IMG/VR virus record: IMGVR_UViG_3300030116_005269
Coordinates: 29,352-65,717 of that record
Reading direction: 5' to 3' (one strand)
From: a virus
DNA: 36,366 bases
Shown here: positions 17,281 through 25,919 of the stretch, in pieces
How positions within the stretch are numbered: the stretch's first letter is position 1
Layout: each line of letters opens with the position of its first letter
The notes under the pieces: generated by a model
What the model was told of the DNA's origin: nothing
Seen by the model: the letters and a program-made list of their open reading frames with translations, nothing else
The model's database searches: none
Translations under genes and position numbers: made by a program

Positions 17281-17520
17281 TTACTTGCTAGATTTGTTCT
17301 CTTTAGGTTTTACTGCTTTTGTTTCTACTTCTTTTTTGGAACTTTTCTTAGCAGGTTTTTTCCAACCAATTTCTTTTAAATAGCTTTCAGGATAAGTTTT
17401 TCCTGCGCCACCAACTTTAGAAGCGTTAGATTTTGGAAGTTCAGCTTTAGGTCCTTCAAAGATTGACCCGTCGCCTAATACCCATAAGTCTTTTTCCAAT
17501 TTAATGAATTTTTCTGCCAT
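17281..17520 (-). CDS. Small protein with lysine-rich tail
   Basis: 79 residues. The first 60 contain FIKLEKDLWVLGDGSIFEGP and YPESYLKEIGWKKP; the rest is a Lys/Ser/Glu-rich tail (KKSSKKEVETKAVKPKENKSSK) that is probably disordered. It lies between the 23-residue basic peptide gene and the connector gene, in the capsid region. A nucleic-acid-binding or capsid-interior role could fit the basic tail. No known domain recognised. Confidence 0.65.
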   Translation of the reverse strand: MAEKFIKLEKDLWVLGDGSIFEGPKAELPKSNASKVGGAGKTYPESYLKEIGWKKPAKKSSKKEVETKAVKPKENKSSK

Positions 17521-17540
17521 AATAAATCAATTCTACTTTC

Positions 17541-17612
17541 TTATTTCTTTTTTTTAGGTCTTTTACCGTATGGTTTCTTTTTTGGTTTTCCTCCGCCATA
17601 ATGTCTTGGCAT
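17541..17612 (-). CDS. 23-residue lysine-rich peptide
   Basis: ATG 17612 to TAA 17541, preceded by an AGGAG ribosome site at good spacing. The product is extremely basic, MPRHYGGG then alternating Lys/Pro/Arg ending KRPKKKK. A second 23-residue peptide with a similar ending (KRPPKKKKK) lies at 34816-34887. It is located right after the terminator behind the capsid gene. The strong ribosome site supports translation; a DNA- or RNA-binding role is only suggested by charge. Confidence 0.6.
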   Translation of the reverse strand: MPRHYGGGKPKKKPYGKRPKKKK

Positions 17613-17632
17613 AATTTTCTCCTATCTTATAA

Positions 17633-17659
17633 AATATGGGGGCGCGTAGCCCCCATATT
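17633..17659 (-). terminator. Terminator hairpin after the capsid gene
   Basis: A perfect 11-bp inverted repeat (AATATGGGGGC and its complement) with a 5-nt loop lies 17 bp past the capsid stop. On the minus strand it is followed by TTATAAG, a short U-poor tract, so termination may be partial. Such a site would let capsid mRNA accumulate above the downstream genes. Confidence 0.75.
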
Positions 17660-17676
17660 CTAAATACTAAACGCTA

Positions 17677-18918
17677 TTAAGCGCTTGTGATCTTATGGAA
17701 AGCGGCTTGTCTGTAAACAGGGAAACCAACTCTCATAGTAGCTCTAATCACCATGATGTTCTTTGTAAAGTTCTCACCGTGACTATCGCTGACTGCGATG
17801 TCAATTCCTTGCCTCATTACGACATGTGCTGCTTCTCCACCGCCGAACTTACCAACTAGGATTGTTCCTTCGCTTATTGCGGTTGTAGGAACAACTTTTA
17901 ATCCCCAAAGTTGGTTAGCAACGCCACCTGCATATCCACCGGCTTGGGTGAATACAGGAGCTTTAGCTGCATATCCTGCGGATGAAGTACCCGCAAAGTC
18001 CTCGTCTAATTGGAGCACAATTTGTGACCAATCGTTAGGGTGGATTACGATAGCATCTGGCTCTGTGAAAGCATTTACTCTAATATCGGTAATTGCTCCA
18101 TAGACTGCACCAATTCTACCAAGACCTCCTGCGTAAGAGCCATAAGCTGTTGAGCCTACGGATGACTTACCGGCATCTAAGATACCTTCGAGGTTTGGTG
18201 ATGTACCGTCACCAGCTAATAGCTGACTGTCTAGTCTTAATCTCATCATTGTTTGTAGTCTTGAGTTCAAATATCCCTCTAAACCAGAAACATCTTGCAT
18301 TAACTCATCTGTGACAGGTATGTTAACACCTAGTTTTGAGATTGTTGCTGTTCTCTCGGTGAATGCTAATGCTGCTTCGCCAACTGCTGCAGCTTCTGCT
18401 GCTTCTGCGGCGTTATTTGTAAAGGTTGTTTCTTCCAAATATACAAACGCATTTTGGTCTGTTTGTATTTGGTCAAATAACCCAATAACTGCATTAGGAT
18501 CACGAAGAGCTGTTTCTAAAATACCCGGTTGTCTTAATGACTCTGGTGGGTAGCCTGTTGTAGTCAAGTTTGTTTTGACTTCAAAAGGAACTGTGCTTTG
18601 AATATTCTTAGCACCATTTTCAACATAGCCTTTATAAGCTGCTGATTTTAGAACTTCTGCACCAAAAGATGAGCCTGTTGACTCTTCGGATGGTGTAGGT
18701 ACGCTTGCTACTGCTTCGCCTGAAATGTCTAATTTAGACTTTGCTTCTGCAACTTTAAGATCATCTCTTAAACTTGCTAATGCTTCATTTCTTTCAATGA
18801 CTGCATTTTTTTGTTCAGGGGTAGAAGGTCCCTCTTGAGCTTCGATTGTATCGAAAAGCCCTTTAAGTTCAGCAGACTCTTTAGCTATATCTTCACGAAT
18901 TTTATTCACTTCGCTCAT
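17677..18918 (-). CDS. Major capsid protein (HK97 fold)
   Basis: 413 residues. The first ~100 residues are a Glu/Lys-rich coiled coil (delta-like scaffold domain), then a flexible stretch, then an HK97 gp5-like body: TTTGYPPESLRQPGILETALRD, LEETTFTNNAAEAAEAAAVGE, RTATISKLGVNIPVTDELMQDV and LDSQLLAGDGTSPNLEGIL. The last motif (an LL.GDG...P.GI pattern) is typical of the family. It follows the prohead protease gene, which would cut off the scaffold part. Strong. Confidence 0.95.
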   Translation of the reverse strand: MSEVNKIREDIAKESAELKGLFDTIEAQEGPSTPEQKNAVIERNEALASLRDDLKVAEAKSKLDISGEAVASVPTPSEESTGSSFGAEVLKSAAYKGYVENGAKNIQSTVPFEVKTNLTTTGYPPESLRQPGILETALRDPNAVIGLFDQIQTDQNAFVYLEETTFTNNAAEAAEAAAVGEAALAFTERTATISKLGVNIPVTDELMQDVSGLEGYLNSRLQTMMRLRLDSQLLAGDGTSPNLEGILDAGKSSVGSTAYGSYAGGLGRIGAVYGAITDIRVNAFTEPDAIVIHPNDWSQIVLQLDEDFAGTSSAGYAAKAPVFTQAGGYAGGVANQLWGLKVVPTTAISEGTILVGKFGGGEAAHVVMRQGIDIAVSDSHGENFTKNIMVIRATMRVGFPVYRQAAFHKITSA

Positions 18919-18928
18919 TTTTTTACTC

Positions 18929-20356
18929 CTAAATGTCTTCTGTAGTTTCTTCTATTTCAATATCGGTTAATATTGTTTCGGTTGCGATTCTTTGACTTTC
19001 TAGCCAAAGATCGTCTAACTCATTGTCTAATACTTCTTCAGTTGGTAATTCCGCTTCGTCAACAGGATCTTCCTCTTGTCTTTCCTCGTCGGTATCAACT
19101 TCTGGTTCTTCCGCAGGCTCTTCCTCGGGTTTAACCTCGGTTTCCTCTACGATTTCCTCAGCTTCTGCTACCGGCTCGTTAGATTCGATTACTTCCTCTT
19201 GTTGTACTTCGTCAACAACTTCTGTTGTGTCTTCCAATGCACCCTCCGTTCCAAATTCATCTACGAATTTGTCTATTTCATCAAAAGCGTCTTGTACGCT
19301 TTCTTGAACTGTCCTGAGAGCTTCAGTCGCCGAAACCCCCAACTTCCTACCATTCTTTGCTCTAAGTTCCCCAATGGATTGAACTCGAGCTACGAGATTA
19401 TTTAATGCAGCAAGCACATCTTTCACCTCATCCGAAAATCGCTTACCTTGCACGCTGGCACGATCATCGAAAACTTCACTATCCGCATTTGAAACATTAT
19501 TAATTTTTTCACTAATGTCTTTTAAAGTTTCCATAGAAACTTCGTCTGTTGGGATAGATTTTAAAATTTCTTTCATATTGTTAGCTATTTCATTGAGATA
19601 ACTAATTGATGTATTATGTTTTTTCAAAAGAGCTTCATAATCTTCGTGAGTTTTACACGGCATGTAATATGTTGCACCGTCCATCTCGTGAGTATGCGAT
19701 CCCTCACAACCCATTTGTTTGGCTCTATTTTCTGCCTCTTCTGGCGTAAAGAAAAGATCTCCTGATAGAGCTTCTTTCTTTTCGTCGTCGGCGACAACTT
19801 CTTCTTTAGGCTCTTCTTGTTGTATGCTGTCGTGTGACAATACACCTTTTTCGTCTGTTTGATCCTTTTGACTTTTTATAGCCATAGTAAATGTTTCTTG
19901 GTTTGCACCTACCAAAACCGGACTAACTTCATACACAGATAAATCTTTAAGATAACGAACTTCCGCTTCGTCTTGATTGTCTTTTTTAAATTTTCCATAC
20001 TCACTATCATTTACTCTAAAACCAAAAGACCATTGTTGCAAGTTTCCCATGTTCTTTACAAGTTTGTAAGCTTCAGCACCTGACTCGGTGTCCATAAAAA
20101 ATTCGCCGTCAAACACAGCTTTTTCTTCGTCTTTAACAATTCGACCTTTTCCAATAGGTTTATCCCATTGGTGCGCCCATACCATAGGTACGGTTTCGCT
20201 TTCTTGATCAAATCCTGATTTAATAGCTTGAGGTAATACAACATCACCATCGCTATCAATATCATTGAATAAAGAGAAAACAGCTTTGACTTGCCCTTTT
20301 TGATCTTCCCCTTCTTTAAACTCTACTTGTATTTTTTTATACTCATCATTTTTCAT
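18929..20356 (-). CDS. Prohead protease (HK97 gp4-like, S78/U35) with long acidic extension
   Basis: 475 residues. Residues 10-160 are the protease: VWAHQWD (His62), QWSFGF (Ser110) and YEVSPVLVGAN (Glu143), matching the His-Ser-acid triad spacing of HK97 gp4. Next is a small domain (residues ~200-250) with CEGSHTHEMDGATYYMPC, then a helical stretch and a very acidic C-terminus rich in Glu/Asp/Val (about 375-475). The acidic extension may act as an internal scaffold that is itself degraded. The start ATG has AGGAG upstream. Head maturation protease; it directly precedes the capsid gene. Confidence 0.9.
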   Translation of the reverse strand: MKNDEYKKIQVEFKEGEDQKGQVKAVFSLFNDIDSDGDVVLPQAIKSGFDQESETVPMVWAHQWDKPIGKGRIVKDEEKAVFDGEFFMDTESGAEAYKLVKNMGNLQQWSFGFRVNDSEYGKFKKDNQDEAEVRYLKDLSVYEVSPVLVGANQETFTMAIKSQKDQTDEKGVLSHDSIQQEEPKEEVVADDEKKEALSGDLFFTPEEAENRAKQMGCEGSHTHEMDGATYYMPCKTHEDYEALLKKHNTSISYLNEIANNMKEILKSIPTDEVSMETLKDISEKINNVSNADSEVFDDRASVQGKRFSDEVKDVLAALNNLVARVQSIGELRAKNGRKLGVSATEALRTVQESVQDAFDEIDKFVDEFGTEGALEDTTEVVDEVQQEEVIESNEPVAEAEEIVEETEVKPEEEPAEEPEVDTDEERQEEDPVDEAELPTEEVLDNELDDLWLESQRIATETILTDIEIEETTEDI

Positions 20357-20471
20357 GAAAAATTTCTCCTGTGTAAACCAAGTGCGCTATTACAAATATT
20401 AACTAATAATTTTTAAAGTTTGCGTATTTAGGGTAGCCCATGACAAAAACTCAAATTTTGCATATCTCTGG

Positions 20472-20477
20472 TATAAT
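20472..20477 (+). promoter_or_regulatory. Extended -10 promoter (TGGTATAAT), leaderless
   Basis: A perfect TATAAT preceded by TGG (extended -10) ends 6 nt before the ATG at 20484, so transcription would begin at or within a base or two of the start codon. No convincing -35 is present. The same spacing recurs upstream of several other genes here. Confidence 0.75.
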
Positions 20478-20483
20478 TTAAGT

Positions 20484-20717
20484 ATGAAAGTAGATGTCCT
20501 TTTGATTTCGACTTTACATACAAGTTCCGGTAGCTTTCAGCTGACTATCTTGTCGGATGGCACAGGTACGGCAGAAATCTTCGGTGAAACCGTGCAATTA
20601 AAACGCAACGGTAATAAAATAGATATATCAGGTAAATTCAACGCACGCGACTTTAAGCGTGGCGCTGAGGAAAGAGATGAAATAGTATCATGGCTGAAAG
20701 AGGAAATGAAGCTATAA
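20484..20717 (+). CDS. Hypothetical protein, first gene of plus-strand cassette
   Basis: 77 residues, beta-rich in the first half (LLISTLHTSSGSFQLTILSDG, then AEIFGETVQLKRNGNKIDIS) and ending with a charged helix (RGAEERDEIVSWLKEEMKL). It has no ribosome site but an extended -10 box 6 nt before the ATG, indicating a leaderless mRNA. It lies on the plus strand between two minus-strand structural genes and overlaps the next gene by 28 bp. Independent promoter and orientation suggest expression at a different time from the structural genes. Function unknown. Confidence 0.7.
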   Translation: MKVDVLLISTLHTSSGSFQLTILSDGTGTAEIFGETVQLKRNGNKIDISGKFNARDFKRGAEERDEIVSWLKEEMKL

Positions 20718-20917
20718 AAACTGTAAGAGCGGACAAAGAATTTCAAAAATTCATGGATGTTGTTGCAGTTAGTGACAAAACAAATAGAAATAAAATTATC
20801 ACCGATTGGCTAGCATTGTTGTCTAGCGAAGAGCAAATTAGGTTAGTTAATAAACTTAAAGAGCGTGGTGTAGATTATATACCTAACGAAAATACTAGAT
20901 TTTTTGAAACTTCTTAA
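20690..20917 (+). CDS. Small possible DNA-binding protein, second gene of plus-strand cassette
   Basis: 75 residues. The segment KTVRADKEFQKFMDVVAVSDKT then NRNKIITDWLALL resembles the beta strand-helix-helix layout of ribbon-helix-helix (CopG/Arc) proteins, but the match is weak. It overlaps the upstream gene by 28 bp; GAAAGAGGAAATG-like sequence inside that gene could serve ribosomes. Its stop and the portal stop share the TTAA at 20914-20917, so the two genes are convergent with a 4-bp overlap. A regulator is possible; unknown otherwise. Confidence 0.65.
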   Translation: MAERGNEAIKTVRADKEFQKFMDVVAVSDKTNRNKIITDWLALLSSEEQIRLVNKLKERGVDYIPNENTRFFETS

Positions 20918-23538
20918 TTTCTAAAATCTTTTATTTTTCTTAATTTTGATATTGGTTGTGTGACAGACCTGTCTGTTTTCTTATGCGACCCATCTTCCAT
21001 AATCGCCCAAACAACCATTGTTGCTTCTTGATCGGTATTGTTTACTGAACTTACTACACCGTGAACAGTTGACGGTGGATCTGGATCTTTATTTATTGAC
21101 CAAGACACAGTATCTCCAACTTTGACAGACTCTGCTTTTTCACTTCTAGCTGAGTTCATCTCAACTTCTGCTAAAGCCTCTGCCTCTTCGGTAGATACAT
21201 TAATTTCCTCAATAATAAGGCTTGCATTTTTCTTTGAACTTAATGGGTGATTGCTTGGTAGTAAATCTGTGTCATAAGGTTTTCTTTTAAATTTACCTGT
21301 TCTTAAAGCTCTTAATAGTCCATTCACTCTGGCCATTGCCCACTGCTGAGGTCCTGCAACATTACCTCTTACTGACCCCGGATTGTTTTGATATGCAGCT
21401 AAACCTCTATTGTAAGACGCTGTTAGCATTCTTAATGTAGCTCTATACTTAGGATTTTTTGAATTATGATCTTCAACTTTTTTCCTTAAACTAGCTTTTA
21501 CTTTTTCACTAAGCGCTTTTTCTTCTATTTCTAGTAATAAAGCTTCTTGTATTTTTCTTCTTTCACGAATTACTTTTTTGTATTCATTTACAATTTTTTT
21601 CATAGAACTAACACCAGATTTAGTGACGCCACCCCATTTCATTACTGCGATAGTACCGTTTAATCTTGTATTGCCTTTGTGACGATTCATAAATCTTTCT
21701 CTACGCTTTACCCAACTTAAAACAGATCCTGATCTATCACCGGAACGATATTTACCCCAACGATTAAATGCGTCATTACCTGTAAATGAAGTTGGTGGAT
21801 TACCACCTGTACCGGCTCTACGCCAAATTTCAGGCCAATCCTCTTTTAGATTTTTTACATAGTTGTAATCAGGAAATTGTTTATGTTGTGAATTAGAAAT
21901 TGAAATTGTTTGATTATCACCTGATCTTGGAAAGTTAGTTATCTTAGGTGCTTTCTCATCTTTTTTCATACGAGATAATGCTTCATTGGCCTGTGTTTCA
22001 CTTTCATAACATTTTATAACTTCGTTAGTATCGTGATCTAAAATACACCAAGCACCGTTAGGCATTTCGGCTACATACTTTTCTTCGGTCAAACGAGTCG
22101 GTGTAGGTTTTAAGATACCTGACCTTTGACTATCTACTTGTGCGCCACCGGTTGTTAAAACTTTATCAATAAGTTGTTTAGCAATTTCTACAACAGGATC
22201 TTCTTTTGGCTCTTCTTCTTTAGGTGGATCTTCTTGTACGGGTCTTTCGCCGTTAGCACTAACCTCAACCATATTTAGTGGTCTTAAATATACATCGTGT
22301 GTTTCGTCAGTTGAAAGTCCTGCTTGTTTTCTTGCTTCACCTATTGTCACCCAACCACCGCTAACAGCAGTATTCATTCTTTTATAAACATCATCTTTAT
22401 CTTGTGATAAAGCTCTTACATCGTCTAAGTTGTATTTTATGTGAAGCTCTTGTGCGCTGAAATCTTTTCTTAATAATTGATGTGTTAGCTCGGATGCAAC
22501 TGATTTCCATAGCGGTACTAATTTTTGTTCGGTAAAAAACTCTCTAAGTTCACGAGTATTGTTATATGTAGCTGCGTCCAAACCTGCACCTAGTCCGGCC
22601 AATATTGCAGGTACACCTAAAACTGCGGAAACTCTTTCTTCAGGGATCTTCCTTAGTTCAGCTAAATTCATTTGATCTGGTGAGAAAGATACGACTTCTA
22701 CATTCATTGATCCCGATAAGACCATAGGTGCGCCACGATTTTTTCCGCCGAACTTTTGTTTATACATAGCGGATATTGCTTCTGCCTCTTCTTTCGAAGG
22801 ACCGCCCATTGAGTCATCTTTGGGTGAGAGGATGACACCGGGTACAGCCATGTTATGTAAGAGTGCTGCTGCATACTGTCCTGCCGCTTCATCACCCAAG
22901 ATTTCTCTTAATACAGATTTTAATGGGGCGAATCCGCGCCTATGGTTATTAGGGTCAATACCATTTCGTATATGCACAATATCATTGGTTGGAACGACTA
23001 TACTATTACCCCCAAGACCACCATAAGGGCTGTACTTAAAATGTGTTATCAATGTATCTTCATCACCTTTTGGCTCTACTAAGTTTGGCATCAAAGGAAC
23101 GAGCTGTACCACACTTCCGTCAGTATTTCGGTTTTTATATAAATAAGCGTCACCATAAGCAGATAATGAAACGACAATATAGTGAGCAAGTAAAGTTCCG
23201 GAAGTAAAAGGATTAGGTCTTTCTAAAAGTTTTATAATAGGATGATCTTTTACAAATTCAAAATCGCCGGCGTCCGTATCTTTATAAACTAAAGGTCTTG
23301 GCTCAGCAAAAGAAGTTGCTAAAACATTTAAACAAGCGACTACTGCTGAGTTGTTAGATCCATCTCCAATATCATCTAACGAGGTTGTAGGCCAATATCC
23401 TGAATCTGTGTTATAGCCGTAAACAGCTCTATCTAAAGCTGTTTGTTGATTGTATCTATTGTATTTTTGTTCTTGTCTTTTAGTTGGTGCGTTTAAAAAT
23501 TCTATTGCTCTTTGCACCCGTGATTTGTTTTCTGCCAT
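20914..23538 (-). CDS. Portal protein (HK97 type) with long C-terminal fusion
   Basis: 874 residues, about twice a normal portal. Residues 1-430 are the portal: VVACLNVLATSFAEPRPLVY, HPIIKLLERPNPF, LSAYGDAYLYKNR, VPTNDIVHIRNG, RGFAPLKSVLREILGDEAAG and VSAVLGVPAILAGLGAG. After a Pro/Glu linker come a small domain (GAWCILDHDTNEVIKCYESE), a basic Trp-rich module (near 570-665, with FNRWGKYRSG, WVKRRERFM and AVMKWGG), a second module near 705-770 with WAMARVNGLLRALRTGK, and a C-terminal Tudor-like segment (KVGDTVSWS, about 805-870, like PF11160). The extra modules appear fused to portals in actinobacterial prophages as I recall. It begins directly after the terminase TAA. Confidence 0.9.
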   Translation of the reverse strand: MAENKSRVQRAIEFLNAPTKRQEQKYNRYNQQTALDRAVYGYNTDSGYWPTTSLDDIGDGSNNSAVVACLNVLATSFAEPRPLVYKDTDAGDFEFVKDHPIIKLLERPNPFTSGTLLAHYIVVSLSAYGDAYLYKNRNTDGSVVQLVPLMPNLVEPKGDEDTLITHFKYSPYGGLGGNSIVVPTNDIVHIRNGIDPNNHRRGFAPLKSVLREILGDEAAGQYAAALLHNMAVPGVILSPKDDSMGGPSKEEAEAISAMYKQKFGGKNRGAPMVLSGSMNVEVVSFSPDQMNLAELRKIPEERVSAVLGVPAILAGLGAGLDAATYNNTRELREFFTEQKLVPLWKSVASELTHQLLRKDFSAQELHIKYNLDDVRALSQDKDDVYKRMNTAVSGGWVTIGEARKQAGLSTDETHDVYLRPLNMVEVSANGERPVQEDPPKEEEPKEDPVVEIAKQLIDKVLTTGGAQVDSQRSGILKPTPTRLTEEKYVAEMPNGAWCILDHDTNEVIKCYESETQANEALSRMKKDEKAPKITNFPRSGDNQTISISNSQHKQFPDYNYVKNLKEDWPEIWRRAGTGGNPPTSFTGNDAFNRWGKYRSGDRSGSVLSWVKRRERFMNRHKGNTRLNGTIAVMKWGGVTKSGVSSMKKIVNEYKKVIRERRKIQEALLLEIEEKALSEKVKASLRKKVEDHNSKNPKYRATLRMLTASYNRGLAAYQNNPGSVRGNVAGPQQWAMARVNGLLRALRTGKFKRKPYDTDLLPSNHPLSSKKNASLIIEEINVSTEEAEALAEVEMNSARSEKAESVKVGDTVSWSINKDPDPPSTVHGVVSSVNNTDQEATMVVWAIMEDGSHKKTDRSVTQPISKLRKIKDFRN

Positions 23539-24783
23539 TTAATATGCCGTCCATTCCCGTTTGGCCTGTGCGCTTAAAACTCCATAACCGATTGCGTCCA
23601 CTATGTCATCATGATGACCTACCGGAAAACTCATTAATTCTCTTTCCACTTCGGGCAACCACATAGCGCCCTGTCTTAAATACAGATCTCCGCTTTCCAT
23701 TCTTGCGGCTAAAGGTAAAGCTCTTGAAACTTTATCTTTGTCAGCACGCAACTCTTTAACAGCAAGACCATCCCTTTTCGCAAATTGGATAAGCGAAAGC
23801 TGGAAACCTGCTCGTTCCATTCCTACCCATTGTAAATCATATTCCGCCATTTTTTGTCTTATTCGGGGTATTATGTCCGGCGCTTCCATCCTTTGTCGAT
23901 CAACATCAAGTAGCAATATTTTACCCATTGGCGTCACGGCAAAACTAGCTATTACTGTATAGTCAGCACCCTCTTGTATTGAAGTAGCTAAGTCAACAGT
24001 ACAAAACCTAGAACAATCATATAATTCTACGGTTTCACCACTAGCAAAAAATCTACCATTTTTTTCCTTAAAATATCTAAGCCAATCAGGTTGCAACATA
24101 CCCTGTCCCGCTTCTACAAATTCAGCTAAATACTCTTGAGCGTAAACTATTGACCCTACTTCATCTTTTGCTTTTTCTACTTCTTCTCGATCAATAAAAG
24201 GGTTGTCAAATGTAGCAAATTGGAATTTTTCCCAATCGTCTTTTTTATCAGCAAATTCCCATAATTCATAAAACCAATTATTCATACCCATAGGTGTTGA
24301 GATAAATAAAGCACCACCTTTTCTTTCAGTAAGAGTAGGTCTTAATACTTGATGCCACACATCAGGTTTTACGAACGCGGCTTCGTCCATTACTAAGAAA
24401 TCCAAACCCTCACCACGAAGTCTATGTGGCGTATCGGCTGATCTAACTGCAATAGATCCACCTCCGGGAAACTTTACTTCCATATTGACCAATGATATTT
24501 CAGGCTCTATTGCTTCTGGAAATGATCTGGCTGACTCTAAAATGTCACGCCAACCAACTCTTGCTATTGTGTAGGTAGGTGCTACCCACCAAGCTCTTTT
24601 ACCTGCTAAAGCAGTTTGTAAACATAATTGAACGCCTAGTCTTGATTTACCAAATCGCCGTCCTGCACATAATATTTTCCAACGAGCGTCGCTTTCAGCA
24701 ACTTTTAATTGTGCTTCGTGTAATTCAGGAAATTCTGCAATTACTGTGCGACCGGCTTTATTATTTACTTGAACATCCATCAA
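23539..24783 (-). CDS. Terminase large subunit
   Basis: 414 residues. Walker A is GRRFGKS (41-47), Walker B is FLVMDEAA (D133, E134) and the coupling motif is STP (162-164). The RNase H-like nuclease has D264 (CTVDLA), E323 (GMERAG) and the HDDIVDA motif (D392, D393, D396). It powers DNA packaging and cuts the concatemer. The frame opens at TTG 24783 or ATG 24780; ATG is more likely, and neither has a clear ribosome site. It lies 14 bp after a degenerate methyltransferase-like gene and abuts the portal gene. The likely small subunit is 8 kb away. Confidence 0.95.
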   Translation of the reverse strand: MMDVQVNNKAGRTVIAEFPELHEAQLKVAESDARWKILCAGRRFGKSRLGVQLCLQTALAGKRAWWVAPTYTIARVGWRDILESARSFPEAIEPEISLVNMEVKFPGGGSIAVRSADTPHRLRGEGLDFLVMDEAAFVKPDVWHQVLRPTLTERKGGALFISTPMGMNNWFYELWEFADKKDDWEKFQFATFDNPFIDREEVEKAKDEVGSIVYAQEYLAEFVEAGQGMLQPDWLRYFKEKNGRFFASGETVELYDCSRFCTVDLATSIQEGADYTVIASFAVTPMGKILLLDVDRQRMEAPDIIPRIRQKMAEYDLQWVGMERAGFQLSLIQFAKRDGLAVKELRADKDKVSRALPLAARMESGDLYLRQGAMWLPEVERELMSFPVGHHDDIVDAIGYGVLSAQAKREWTAY

Positions 24784-24797
24784 GTAAAGTTTAGCAA

Positions 24798-25868
24798 CTA
24801 ATTATCGTGAACTTTGTTTAATACGATTATATAAGCTGTTGTGTCAACAAGACTTTTTTGCTGTATAGCGGTAAGCTCGCTGTCTTTTGTGACTAGATAT
24901 TTAGATTTAGCAGTAATTACTTGTTCAAGATCAAAATTCATAGTGTTCTCTACAAGTCTAAATAAATCTTGTAAATTGAAATCAGGATAGTTTCTTGTAA
25001 TTATTGCTACTTTAGAATTTAAAGAACAACTTGTGCTTAGACTTAGTATTGTTCTAGCTAAATAATTTTCAATATCTACTCTACCCATATTGTACTCTGC
25101 GTCCAAAGAATTAAATATAATAAAGTCTGCTTCGCCCATGCTTGCAGGGAATCTATCGTTTATAAAATCAAATTTTTCTACTTTCTTAGCGCTTGGGATC
25201 GGATCAAGATCATAAGACTTACAATCAAAACCCATAGCTGTTGCAACATCTTTTGTGACTTGGAACTTATCACTCATATCAATAAGTTTTGTTTCGCTAG
25301 GAACTCCACCATAAAAATAAAGTAAATTACCTATAAGTTGTGGGTGTGTTTTGTTTTCCTCGTCATATCCATACAATTCATTTTTTTTACCAAAAGACCA
25401 AAATGTTGTTGGCTTGTAATTTAAACCTAGATCTTCTAAATCAACATTGTCGCTTTCTATAATTGTTTCTAAAACTTTTTGTTTTTTAATTATTGACCTT
25501 AGTGCTTTTACAGACAAGCCCTCGTCAAGAGCTTTATCTAAATATTCTTTTTGCAATCCTGCGTCTAATGATGCAACCTCCGAGTGATGTGTCCAAGACA
25601 ATTCGGGATTTCGTCTTTCTAAAGGTACTTTATTTGCAACATAAGAAGCCTTACTAAAAGTATTGTAAGGTATTTCCATATTCAAAGCTTGTGCTGCGAG
25701 TTCACCATATTTGCGATCGCCAAAGTTCCACCAATCACCAAGCCACCACATAATATTTTGAGTTGCTTGCATTAGGTTTTGTCCTATTTCCAACCATTGC
25801 TCATAAGTAAGATCTTCTGCAAATTGGTAATAGTTGCTATCACGCTTAGTTTCTACTATCTCTCCCAT
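24798..25868 (-). CDS. DNA-binding/ParB-like N-terminus fused to degenerate methyltransferase fold
   Basis: 356 residues. The N-terminal half (20-130) has WWLGDWWNFGDRKYGE, VPLERRNPELSWTHHSEVA and LSVKALRSIIKK, a helical domain common in phage and actinobacterial proteins and probably DNA-binding. The C-terminal half follows a Rossmann-type methyltransferase plan (KLIDMSDKFQVTKDVATAMGF, SYDLDPIP, ADFIIFNSLDAEYN), but the expected Gly-rich SAM motif (DPxxGxG-like) reads DMSDKF and the catalytic DPPY-like tetrapeptide reads NSLD. It may therefore be a catalytically dead relative acting as a DNA-binding or packaging factor. Its ATG has a TAAAAT -10 box 6 nt upstream, so the mRNA may be leaderless. 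It starts the packaging block. Confidence 0.7.
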   Translation of the reverse strand: MGEIVETKRDSNYYQFAEDLTYEQWLEIGQNLMQATQNIMWWLGDWWNFGDRKYGELAAQALNMEIPYNTFSKASYVANKVPLERRNPELSWTHHSEVASLDAGLQKEYLDKALDEGLSVKALRSIIKKQKVLETIIESDNVDLEDLGLNYKPTTFWSFGKKNELYGYDEENKTHPQLIGNLLYFYGGVPSETKLIDMSDKFQVTKDVATAMGFDCKSYDLDPIPSAKKVEKFDFINDRFPASMGEADFIIFNSLDAEYNMGRVDIENYLARTILSLSTSCSLNSKVAIITRNYPDFNLQDLFRLVENTMNFDLEQVITAKSKYLVTKDSELTAIQQKSLVDTTAYIIVLNKVHDN

Positions 25869-25874
25869 AACTTT

Positions 25875-25880
25875 ATTTTA
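25875..25880 (-). promoter_or_regulatory. Leaderless -10 promoter box of packaging block
   Basis: TAAAAT on the minus strand ends 6 nt before ATG 25868, with an overlapping TATAGT just upstream. A TTGTCAC motif, the same word as in the tandem repeats near 27.3 kb, lies about 20 bp further up (25897-25903). No Shine-Dalgarno precedes the ATG. Confidence 0.55.
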
Positions 25881-25919
25881 CTATATTAAATGTTTAGTGT
25901 GACAAAAAAAGAAAATTCC

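Noticed and set aside
19023-19405. Ser-rich and Phe/Tyr-rich plus-strand frames
   Set aside because: Antisense shadows of the acidic repeat-like tail of the prohead protease; GAA/GAG/GTT codons read backward give Ser/Phe-rich frames.
19624-20265. Minus-strand frames of 73 and 69 codons inside the prohead protease gene
   Set aside because: Out of frame with a gene that has an intact His-Ser-Glu triad; no ribosome site and no motif, unlike the embedded gene in the cytosine methyltransferase.
22704-22895. 63-codon minus-strand frame inside the portal gene
   Set aside because: Alternate frame of the well-conserved portal core with no start signal or recognisable product.
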